Shown: positions 1 to 5,128 of the stretch, one piece after another
Layout of the letters: every line of letters begins with the position of its first letter
Numbering within the stretch: the first letter of the stretch is position 1
Assembly: GCA_016180165.1 (NCBI GenBank)
Contig: JACPBU010000017.1
Span: 1-8,238 of the forward strand
Reading direction: 5' to 3'
DNA length: 8,238 nt
Origin: Candidatus Woesearchaeota archaeon
Lineage (GTDB): Archaea > Nanobdellota > Nanobdellia > Woesearchaeales > JACPBV01
The notes under the pieces: generated by a model
The model's database searches: none
Seen by the model: only the letters and a program-made list of their open reading frames with translations
What the model was told of the DNA's origin: nothing
Program-made: the position numbers and the translations under genes

Positions 1-455
1 GGTAAAGTTAATTTTAATGTTCTGGCGGAAGGCCCTTGTCCGATCACAATATCCAAAGAGAAATCTTCCATTGCAGAATAAAGCACTTCCTCAACCACTC
101 GATTGAGTCTATGAATTTCATCTATAAATAAAACTTCCTTTTCTTTTAAATTCGTTAATATTGCAGCCACATCTCCCTGTTTTTCCAGTGCCGGCCCTGA
201 TGTACTCACCATATTCACACCCAACTCCTTGGCGATAATATAGGCCAGTGTGGTTTTTCCCAAACCTGGCGGACCATAAAAGATACAATGATCCAACGCT
301 TCTTGTCTTTTCATGGCAGCGGTAATGGCGATGGACAGGTTTTCTTTAATTTTTTGCTGACCAATAAATTCAGCAAGCTTTTCTGGTCGTAATTTATGCT
401 CGACTGTTTCTTCTTCAGTCCCCAACGACTGGGGGTCTATGGGACGATCAATCAT
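1..455 (-). CDS. ruvB: RuvB Holliday-junction branch-migration ATPase, 3' end outside window
   Basis: RuvB is the AAA+ motor that, with RuvA, drives branch migration of Holliday junctions in bacteria. The first 151 residues are present and the rest lies beyond the left edge. Visible hallmarks are the LRPEKLAEFIGQ opening (residues 22-32), Walker A GPPGLGKTT at 61-69, the SGPALE element at 86-91, Walker B LFIDEIHRLN at 109-118, and the SAMEDF then LDIVIGQGPSAR stretch at 128-145. Together these are diagnostic of RuvB rather than another AAA+ clamp loader. The start is the ATG at 455-453, only 20 bases after the ruvA stop. No convincing Shine-Dalgarno precedes it; the spacer is almost all A and T. 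The gene is visibly more A+T-rich than the archaeal genes to the right. RuvB is a bacterial protein, so its presence on this contig is odd. Confidence 0.96.
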   Translation of the reverse strand, partial: MIDRPIDPQSLGTEEETVEHKLRPEKLAEFIGQQKIKENLSIAITAAMKRQEALDHCIFYGPPGLGKTTLAYIIAKELGVNMVSTSGPALEKQGDVAAILTNLKEKEVLFIDEIHRLNRVVEEVLYSAMEDFSLDIVIGQGPSARTLKLTL

Positions 456-475
456 ATTTTTTTTTGCATATTATT

Positions 476-1072
476 TTATGCCCTTAACAAATTTAATGAT
501 GCCTTTAACAAATCTTCAAACTTATTTTTGTCCGTCAATTGTTCTCGAATCGCATGAATGGTCCTGTCTATTTCAATAGATTTATATCCCAAATTTGTAA
601 GAGCAGAAACCAAATCATTGAACACGCCCGAAGCCATGGGCGCATCCGAGGCCACAATGACAGTGGATAATTTTTTAACTTTTTCTTTCAATTCCAAGAC
701 GAGTCGTTCAGCTGTTTTTTTGCCGATTCCAGTGATGGCACTCAGCCGACTCAGATTAGACGTTAAAATACTCTGAGTCATATCCTGTGGCGATAACTCT
801 GACATGATAGACAAAGCCACTTTGGGACCCACGCCACTGACCGTCATTAACAATTGGAAACATTCCTTTTCTAAAGCACTTAAAAAGCCATAGAGTTGAA
901 TATTGTCTTCACGCACATGGGTATGAATATATAGATTCACTTTCAAACCCAGATCAGGCAACTTATAAAATGTTGACGCAGGAATGGTGATCTCATATCC
1001 CACGCCCTGAACATCTACGATGAGTCGATCATTTTTTTTAAAACTTAAATTACCTTGAATTTGTCCGATCAT
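476..1072 (-). CDS. ruvA: RuvA Holliday-junction DNA-binding subunit
   Basis: RuvA tetramers bind the four-way junction and load RuvB rings. At 198 residues it is the usual family length and appears complete. The N-terminal OB-fold domain covers about residues 1-62 and includes VQGVGYEI and HVREDNIQLYGF. Two helix-hairpin-helix motifs follow, VSGVGPK at 78-84 and ITGIGKKTAERL at 113-124. A linker (about 136-148) then leads to domain III, the RuvB-binding three-helix unit with ALTNLGYKS at 157-165. The start ATG lies inside the last codons of ruvC (23-nt overlap), the ruvC-ruvA-ruvB order seen in many bacteria. The overlap suggests one transcript and coupled translation. Base composition matches ruvB, not the right-hand part of the window. 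The phylum cannot be named from sequence reading alone. Confidence 0.97.
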   Translation of the reverse strand: MIGQIQGNLSFKKNDRLIVDVQGVGYEITIPASTFYKLPDLGLKVNLYIHTHVREDNIQLYGFLSALEKECFQLLMTVSGVGPKVALSIMSELSPQDMTQSILTSNLSRLSAITGIGKKTAERLVLELKEKVKKLSTVIVASDAPMASGVFNDLVSALTNLGYKSIEIDRTIHAIREQLTDKNKFEDLLKASLNLLRA

Positions 1073-1220
1073 ATTGTTTTTCTATATTATTCTGCAATCT
1101 TACAGAATTTAAATGGCAAATGGCAACAGCTAAAGCATCTGATGCATCGAGTTCTTTTTGACCCTGAATTCCAAGCATCAAACCCACCATTTTTTGAATT
1201 TGAACTTTACAAATTGCCAC
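1050..1220 (-). pseudogene. ruvC: RuvC resolvase, C-terminal fragment only
   Basis: RuvC is the endonuclease that cuts Holliday junctions. Only the last 56 codons or so are here. The match runs from KVQIQKMVGLMLG, the family's K-x-QVQ-x-MV helix, through ELDASDALAVAICH, the final conserved motif whose aspartates (DASDA) belong to the RNase H-like catalytic site. A short tail follows, ending in TAA at 1052-1050 inside ruvA. About two thirds of the usual 160-175 residues are missing. Reading upstream in frame, a TAG stands at 1223-1221, immediately before a GTG at 1220-1218, and exactly there a 16-bp tandem repeat begins. Homology itself seems to fade near 1210-1216. The gene is therefore broken, either biologically or by assembly. 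The GTG is given as the left limit of the open frame, not as a claimed start codon. Confidence 0.85.
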
Positions 1221-1223
1221 CTA

Positions 1224-1261
1224 TCTAACTCTCTATTAATCTAACTCTCTATTAATCTAAC
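1224..1261. repeat. 16-bp tandem repeat at the bacterial/archaeal joint
   Basis: The unit tctaactctctattaa occurs at 1224-1239 and again at 1240-1255 without a mismatch, followed by a partial third copy (tctaac, 1256-1261). It directly abuts the truncated ruvC frame. It has no spacers, so it is not a CRISPR array. Confidence 0.9.
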
Positions 1262-1322
1262 CAGACATCTTTCCCCCAAACAAATTGATCTCCCTTTTCT
1301 TTATTGATTCGGCTCCCTTTTG
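1262..1322. other. Short gene-free stretch after the joint
   Basis: This lies between the tandem repeat and the methyltransferase stop codon. No open frame, tRNA-like fold or clear hairpin is visible. It would be the 3' flank of the methyltransferase transcript. On the minus strand it is purine-rich (AAAGGGAGCC, GGGGGAAAG) and lacks a T-run, so the terminator of the methyltransferase gene is not evident. Confidence 0.5.
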
Positions 1323-2147
1323 CTATTTCCTCGCAACAATTCCCGAACTTTCTCTACTGAAAAAGACATTATTAAATCCGGCATCTTTAAGCCTCCTGAT
1401 CAGCTTCGGATAATACAGCTTCCCCTTTGTCTTTCTTGGAGTCGGGCAATAATGGAAGAGTCTACCATAAGGCTTTAAGACTCTGAAAAGCTCGCTATGG
1501 AATTCTGAAGAATAAAGCTCAGGGGCATAGGCGACTGTCGGCGGATCATGGATGATGCAGTCAAAAAAACAGCCAGGAAACTTTTTGATGCCAGGAAAAA
1601 CATCCTTTTCCATTATCATTATCTTTGGGTTATTAAACAAGCTTTCAGAGTAGGGATTGAATTCAGCAATGTGGATTACATTTTTATCTTTCTCAAATGT
1701 AACTACCTGCTCAGCAGTTTTTGCTGCGACGACGGCAGTGTATCCCAAGCCGCAGCAGGTATCCAATACTCTTCCATCGACGGGGCTTATAGCCCTGATC
1801 TTTAGATTAGTATCTTGTTTTGGTGATAGATGGATATGCCGGTGCATAGGCGTCGAAGATATTTTGATAGTTGGCCAGCTGCCTGTCGGGACCAATTTGT
1901 AGTAAAGCTTTGTTTCATCTGAAAAGAAAGCGACTGCTTCCAGCTTATTCTTATGGATGATGTAGCAGGTATCATCTTTAGCGCCTTTAAAGATAGAAAG
2001 AGGGATTTTATGGTGGTCAATGATAAGGCTGCCTCCTTCAACTTTAACCTTATGGGATGATTTTCCCAGATCGGGCGAAATCTCAAATTCTCCAGAAAAA
2101 GCCAGGATTTTATCGATTTCACTTTTGGTGAGAATTACAGCTGTCAT
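1323..2147 (-). CDS. Predicted archaeal SAM-dependent methyltransferase
   Basis: A 274-residue protein in two parts. Residues 1-100 form an N-terminal region without a recognised family. Residues 100-274 are a class I Rossmann methyltransferase. Motif I is VLDTCCGLGYTA at 127-138 (SAM-binding glycine loop), the ribose-binding acidic residue is probably E152 in TFEKDK, D182 in MEKDVF is the adenine-pocket position, and motif IV is HDPPT at 200-204. The DPP motif is typical of enzymes that methylate nitrogen of bases or amino groups, but the substrate is not shown. PMHRHIHLSPKQDT (100-113) just before the fold resembles the predicted archaeal methyltransferases grouped as COG2521; that assignment is from memory. 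The ATG has no ribosome site, but a TATA box sits about 26 bases upstream, as for a leaderless archaeal mRNA. The neighbouring ftsZ cluster terminates before this promoter, so the gene is probably transcribed alone. Confidence 0.85.
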   Translation of the reverse strand: MTAVILTKSEIDKILAFSGEFEISPDLGKSSHKVKVEGGSLIIDHHKIPLSIFKGAKDDTCYIIHKNKLEAVAFFSDETKLYYKLVPTGSWPTIKISSTPMHRHIHLSPKQDTNLKIRAISPVDGRVLDTCCGLGYTAVVAAKTAEQVVTFEKDKNVIHIAEFNPYSESLFNNPKIMIMEKDVFPGIKKFPGCFFDCIIHDPPTVAYAPELYSSEFHSELFRVLKPYGRLFHYCPTPRKTKGKLYYPKLIRRLKDAGFNNVFFSRESSGIVARK

Positions 2148-2166
2148 CCAATAATTGAACGGCTCT

Positions 2167-2178
2167 GGATATAAAAAA
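2167..2178 (-). promoter_or_regulatory. TATA-box promoter of the methyltransferase gene, leaderless
   Basis: On the minus strand the stretch TTTTTTATATCC is centred about 26 bases before the ATG at 2147. That is the distance from an archaeal TATA box to the transcription start, so transcription should begin at or next to the start codon. The absence of a Shine-Dalgarno before this ATG agrees. Confidence 0.55.
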
Positions 2179-2232
2179 CCATAGGTATACTAACCGATTG
2201 AAAATAAGCTAGGGTTGATTGTCCAATAATCC

Positions 2233-2248
2233 GTAAAAAAGAAAAATC
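2233..2248 (-). terminator. Oligo-T terminator of the ftsZ cluster
   Basis: Right after the TAA of the zinc-ribbon gene the minus strand reads GATTTTTCTTTTTTAC. Runs of T like this are the main intrinsic termination signal in archaea. It separates the ftsZ cluster from the methyltransferase promoter about 60 bases further on. No stable hairpin precedes it. Confidence 0.5.
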
Positions 2249-2467
2249 TTAAACGATGCTCCCAACTATCTTCTCAACCTCATTCTCCCTGATTTTAACC
2301 CAGTTAGACCCGCAATAGGGGCAAAGCTTGTTAAGCGCTGGATTATTCGAAACATTGAATTGGTAATGGCACTGCTCGCACTGCATCGCCACCTTTTCCT
2401 GATTGTTGTTCAGCCTTCTTGCAATCTCCAGTGCTGAAACACCCGTCCTAACTGCTAAATCCACCAT
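2249..2467 (-). CDS. Small zinc-ribbon protein
   Basis: A 72-residue protein I cannot assign to a named family. Residues 1-27 are predicted helical (LAVRTGVSALEIARRLNNN) and could be a small helical or HTH-like segment. A rubredoxin-like zinc ribbon follows: C30-x-x-C33 in CEQCHYQF and C49-x-x-C52 in LCPYCG, sixteen residues apart. The C-terminal tail is basic then acidic and ends in KIVGSIV. The ATG at 2467 is supported by AAGGTGA starting 11 bases upstream. It is the last gene of the ftsZ cluster, but a 102-nt gap separates it from the coiled-coil gene, so it may have a weak promoter of its own (an A+T-rich run near 2520-2532 is a candidate). It could be a nucleic-acid-binding or protein-docking module. 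An internal start at M28, leaving only the ribbon, is possible but less well spaced. Confidence 0.7.
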   Translation of the reverse strand: MVDLAVRTGVSALEIARRLNNNQEKVAMQCEQCHYQFNVSNNPALNKLCPYCGSNWVKIRENEVEKIVGSIV

Positions 2468-2542
2468 ATTTTCACCTTCTGATAAAAAAGTAGTTTATCT
2501 GAATCCATTACAACTAAAGGCCATTTTAATTTACTGGCAACC

Positions 2543-2587
2543 CTATCTCCTCTTATTTCCAGAATGTTTCTATCTCCTCTTATTTCC
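2543..2587. repeat. Direct duplication of the 3' end of the coiled-coil gene
   Basis: On the minus strand GGAAATAAGAGGAGATAG occurs at 2587-2570, where it encodes the final GNKRR plus stop, and again, identical over 18 bases, at 2560-2543. The repeat period is 27 bases. The second copy lies in the gap before the zinc-ribbon gene. It includes an AGGAGA element that could look like a ribosome site, but no start codon follows at a usable distance. Confidence 0.85.
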
Positions 2588-2941
2588 AAAATAAAACATC
2601 TTTTCGATTGATATATCCCCTGGCTGCAGCTGTCTTTCAGGCTGGCCGCCAAATTGTGCTGCAGTCTCTGGTGTCAGGGTAAGCCTTCGTTGAGGTGGCT
2701 CCTGGGGCTTGTCATCAACCTGCAGCCTTGCTTGCTTCTCGACTGCCGGCCTTGATTCTTTCAGGTCCCGTATAGAAGCCTTGAGCATCTGTATCTCGGA
2801 TCCAAGTGCCTGGAAAGCCTCAGCAAAAGGCTTAAGCTCTTGGATAATCTTTTTGGTATGCATCTCAAGCATAACCTCTATCTGCCTTTGCATGAGCATA
2901 TCCTGCCCATTACTTTGAAGAGCCGTTGCAAAAGATTGCAT
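2570..2941 (-). CDS. Coiled-coil protein with conserved-looking C-terminal tail
   Basis: A 123-residue protein of unrecognised family. Three parts can be seen. Residues about 13-65 form a long amphipathic helix likely to make a coiled coil (MLMQRQIEVMLEMHTKK, then FQALGSEIQMLKASIRDLKE). Residues 66-107 are a disordered linker rich in P, Q and charge (DDKPQEPPQRR). Residues 108-123 form a tail, GDISIEKMFYFGNKRR, with an aromatic core followed by basic residues, which looks like a short binding or membrane-touching motif. There is no signal peptide or membrane span. It starts 13 nt after the solenoid gene, with GGGTGG as ribosome site, so it is almost certainly co-transcribed with ftsZ and the solenoid gene. 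A role as FtsZ partner or adaptor is inference from position. The last 18 bases are duplicated just downstream. Confidence 0.75.
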   Translation of the reverse strand: MQSFATALQSNGQDMLMQRQIEVMLEMHTKKIIQELKPFAEAFQALGSEIQMLKASIRDLKESRPAVEKQARLQVDDKPQEPPQRRLTLTPETAAQFGGQPERQLQPGDISIEKMFYFGNKRR

Positions 2942-2954
2942 GTGAAACCACCCG

Positions 2955-3686
2955 TCAGCCGAAATTCTCTCTGATGAATTTGACCATCATCTCATTTCCC
3001 GATGCAGTGTAAGCTTCTAATGCCTGAGGCGTCAGCCCCTCCCTGAGACAGGTATCCCCGGCCTTGTCCATGCCCTCTTTTGAGCCTGCTGCCTGGAATG
3101 ACTTTAAAGAGATGGCAAACTGCTTGTCCGATAAAGCCTTCTCCCCAAGTTCCTGCAGCATAGCCGGCTCGTTGATGGTGCTGAAGACCTCAAAGGCATA
3201 TTCCCATCTTCCTTTAGAAAGGCAGTCTTGCCCGACTTTCAACAAACCTTCACGATTCTCAACAGCCTTGTATGCCAGTATCGCCTCAAAGAGATGGCCT
3301 TCGCTTAATGACCTGTTTCCTAGGTCAAGGAGCATCTCCCGGTTATTGGACAGCCTGTAGGTGTTTATGGCTTCTTTCCTATTGCCGACTTTCTCGAATT
3401 CTGCTGCAATCGACGACAGCTTATCTCTGTCTCCGACAAGGATATAGCATTTGATGGCTTCAGCAAAATTTCCCTTCCTGCAGTATTCATCGCCCAGCGT
3501 CGCGATGATCTTAGACCTTACAGAATCATCGAACATCGAAAGGTTAAGGTTGTCTATCCCTTTTTTCACCAGTGCAGGGAGGATGGTCTTGAAACCATCC
3601 AGCTTGTCAGGGCCAAGATATTTTTTATTATCCTCAACGATCCCGCTGACCATCTTCTGGATGACAAATTCTTTTGTTGTTTCCAT
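2955..3686 (-). CDS. Alpha-solenoid protein of six 29-residue repeats
   Basis: A 243-residue protein. Residues 1-63 are a helical cap. Then six units start at L64, I93, L122, V151, L180 and A209, each exactly 29 residues long. The pattern is [LIVA]G at 1-2 (A at 2 in unit 2), G at 9 (K in unit 5), A at 14 with I/L/F at 15 (S then L in unit 5), Y/F at 18, and mostly N/D-R/K-E around 23-25. This gives two short helices per unit, as in TPR-like or coatomer/clathrin-type solenoids, but shorter than the 34-residue TPR. Such proteins are scaffolds for partner binding. The chosen start is the ATG at 3686. A GTG at 3698 would add four residues, but it belongs to the ribosome site GAGGTG, which lies 4 bases before the ATG and overlaps the ftsZ TGA. 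Translation is therefore probably coupled to ftsZ. The function is unknown; an FtsZ-linked scaffold is my inference. Confidence 0.82.
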   Translation of the reverse strand: METTKEFVIQKMVSGIVEDNKKYLGPDKLDGFKTILPALVKKGIDNLNLSMFDDSVRSKIIATLGDEYCRKGNFAEAIKCYILVGDRDKLSSIAAEFEKVGNRKEAINTYRLSNNREMLLDLGNRSLSEGHLFEAILAYKAVENREGLLKVGQDCLSKGRWEYAFEVFSTINEPAMLQELGEKALSDKQFAISLKSFQAAGSKEGMDKAGDTCLREGLTPQALEAYTASGNEMMVKFIRENFG

Positions 3687-3690
3687 GGTC

Positions 3691-3696
3691 CACCTC
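3691..3696 (-). promoter_or_regulatory. Ribosome binding site overlapping the ftsZ stop codon
   Basis: GAGGTG on the minus strand shares the GA of the ftsZ TGA codon and lies 4 bases before the ATG of the solenoid gene. It decides that start against the upstream in-frame GTG and implies that ribosomes ending ftsZ can restart on the next gene. Confidence 0.75.
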
Positions 3697-4774
3697 ACCC
3701 GATGACTTCAAGGCCGATGTCATTGAAAGGCTTTTTTGCCTCTTTCCCGCCGAATGTCATCTTCTGCCCGACTATCCAGGGTGATGTGACTCCCGTGATG
3801 ATGGTGATGATCATCACTTTGCCTTTCATGGAATTGCTGACTCGGGCGCCCCAGATGACATTGGCATCATCATCTAACGATGCAGTGACCTGCTCCCCTA
3901 TCCTGTTGACCTCATCAAGGGTCATATCAGGGCCGCCTTCGATGTGGATCAATGCTCCAGTCGCTCCCTTGTAATTGATGTCAAGCAGAGGATTTGATAG
4001 TGCTCCTGCAACAGCTTCTTCAACCCTGTTGGTGGTATCTGAGCTTCCGATGCCGATTGCTGCAACTCCTCCTCCCCGCATGATCGCTTTGACATCTGCA
4101 AAATCAAGATTTACCAGCGATGGAATGGCGATAGTCTCAACGATCCCTTTGATCATCGTCGATACGAGCTCATTCGCAACTGCAAACGCCTCTGTTATCG
4201 GCAGATTACCTGCAATCTTGACCAGCCGGTTGTTGTCGATGACAATCACGGTATCAGCATTCTGCCTAAGCAATTCAAGCCCATGCTCAGCCTTGTATAT
4301 CCTAGCCCGCTCGATATTGAAGGGCATCGTTACAGTCCCGATGACGATGGCGCCACTCTCTTTTGCCACTTTTGCGACTACTGGTGCAGAACCTGTTCCT
4401 GTCCCTCCTCCCATGCCTGCACAGACAAAGACCATGTCAGCTCCCTGGAGCATCGATTTGACATCCTGCATGGATTCCTGCGCAGCATCTGCTCCTTTTT
4501 GCGGGAACCCTCCGCAGCCTAATCCTTTGGTGATCTGTTTTCCCAGAAGCAATTTCTTGTCAGATTCCATCATATCGAGATGTTGTTTATCGGTATTGCA
4601 TGAGATGATCTCAGCTCCTTTTATCCCTTTTTTGTAGAGCCAGTTGACCATGTTGGACCCTGCCCCTCCGCACCCGATGACTTTGATGTTTGCATTGCCG
4701 ATCTGCATATCTTCAGCATTCATCATCGGTTGATTCTGTTGAGCTGCGCTCACGATAAAATCCATCATTCCCAT
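3695..4774 (-). CDS. ftsZ: FtsZ, archaeal tubulin-family division GTPase
   Basis: FtsZ polymerises with GTP into the cytokinetic ring. The 359-residue protein has every core motif: T1 loop GCGGAGSN at 34-41, T3-region NTDKQHL at 60-66, GLGCGGFP at 84-91, tubulin signature GGGTGTGSA at 122-130, VIDNNRL at 178-184, and T7 loop NLDFADVKAI at 222-231. The last supplies the catalytic aspartates D224 and D227 to the neighbouring subunit, so it should be an active GTPase. After the globular domain the C-terminal region is short, ending FNDIGLEVIG; this may be the partner-binding peptide. There is a 30-residue N-terminal extension. The ATG at 4774 is preceded by GGGTGAG with 4 bases spacing. A GTG at 4846 would add 24 residues, but lacks a ribosome site and reads through leader sequence. 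It heads a cluster with the solenoid and coiled-coil genes. Whether it is FtsZ1 or FtsZ2 cannot be told by eye. Confidence 0.96.
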   Translation of the reverse strand: MGMMDFIVSAAQQNQPMMNAEDMQIGNANIKVIGCGGAGSNMVNWLYKKGIKGAEIISCNTDKQHLDMMESDKKLLLGKQITKGLGCGGFPQKGADAAQESMQDVKSMLQGADMVFVCAGMGGGTGTGSAPVVAKVAKESGAIVIGTVTMPFNIERARIYKAEHGLELLRQNADTVIVIDNNRLVKIAGNLPITEAFAVANELVSTMIKGIVETIAIPSLVNLDFADVKAIMRGGGVAAIGIGSSDTTNRVEEAVAGALSNPLLDINYKGATGALIHIEGGPDMTLDEVNRIGEQVTASLDDDANVIWGARVSNSMKGKVMIITIITGVTSPWIVGQKMTFGGKEAKKPFNDIGLEVIG

Positions 4775-4816
4775 AGTCTCACCCTTTTTTCCAGCAAACT
4801 CTTTTGGCCTGGAATT

Positions 4817-4830
4817 GATTTTTAAAAAGC
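4817..4830 (-). promoter_or_regulatory. Possible proximal ftsZ promoter
   Basis: Minus-strand GCTTTTTAAAAATC is an A+T core about 49 bases before the ftsZ ATG. If used as a TATA box it would give a start near 4797 and a leader of about 23 bases holding the GGGTGAG ribosome site. It competes with the stronger candidate at 4889-4898. Confidence 0.3.
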
Positions 4831-4888
4831 AGAGTCCCCTCCTCACGGCTGAGTCCCTAAGCTTGAAATCCTTTTTATACTACAAGGG

Positions 4889-4898
4889 ATATATAAAT
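4889..4898 (-). promoter_or_regulatory. TATA-box promoter of the ftsZ cluster
   Basis: Minus-strand ATTTATATAT followed by CCC is the best TATA match upstream of ftsZ. A start about 25 bases downstream, near 4867, would leave a leader of some 90 bases before the ATG at 4774. The leader contains a GAGGAGGGG run (about 4844-4836) that resembles a ribosome site but has no start codon after it. Confidence 0.5.
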
Positions 4899-4930
4899 GT
4901 TACGTTTTTGTATACTAGTTTGGAAATTAA

Positions 4931-4981
4931 AGAAAAAAGGCTATTAGAATATCAAAGTCCCTTTTTTGGATATTAAGCCTT
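4931..4981 (-). terminator. Stem-loop plus T-run terminator of the exchanger gene
   Basis: Two nested inverted repeats form one interrupted 12-bp stem: aaggct (4937-4942) with agcctt (4976-4981), and aatatc (4948-4953) with gatatt (4969-4974). The loop is 15 bases. On the minus strand the stem runs straight into TTTTTTC (4938-4932). It lies about 150-200 bases after the exchanger stop and just before the ftsZ promoter, as expected for the end of the upstream transcript. T-runs at 5098-5104 lie on the other strand and do not serve this gene. Confidence 0.55.
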
Positions 4982-4988
4982 ATAAGGC
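4977..4988. repeat. 12-bp perfect palindrome GCCTTATAAGGC
   Basis: This perfect palindrome shares its left GCCTT with the right arm of the terminator stem, so the same bases can pair either with 4937-4941 or with 4984-4988. It could be a protein-binding site or an alternative fold. The rest of the 4847-5128 gap holds no open frame I can support. It also contains weak inverted repeats, CACAA/TTGTG at 5075-5088 and AGAAAATT/AATTTTCT at 5091-5116. Confidence 0.5.
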
Positions 4989-5128
4989 AGGAATTTTAAA
5001 GAGCCGGTTGCCGGAAACAGCCATTTAAGCAAGACAAGCATGAACCCAAGATAGGGTGTTAGGCTTAAGAAGGGCACAACAAGTTGTGGTAGAAAATTTT
5101 TTTGACCCAATTTTCTCAAAAACACGCT

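Noticed and set aside
1050..1220. A complete small gene starting at GTG 1220
   Set aside because: The residues are plainly the C-terminal third of RuvC. An independent function for this piece has no support and the GTG lies at the joint.
1224..1261. A CRISPR-like array
   Set aside because: The 16-bp units are directly adjacent with no spacers and there are only two full copies.
2455..2652. A 65-codon minus-strand frame with an internal ILEIRGDR repeat
   Set aside because: It overlaps two better-supported genes. The repeat is only the 18-bp nucleotide duplication read in another frame, and there is no ribosome site.
3975..4637. A 220-codon plus-strand frame opposite ftsZ
   Set aside because: The serine, proline and threonine-rich translation is the usual antisense shadow of a GC-richer gene. 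The minus-strand FtsZ motifs are unambiguous.
3695..4846. A 383-residue FtsZ starting at the GTG at 4846
   Set aside because: The extra 24 residues are not FtsZ-like and have no ribosome site, while GGGTGAG stands at the right distance before the ATG at 4774.
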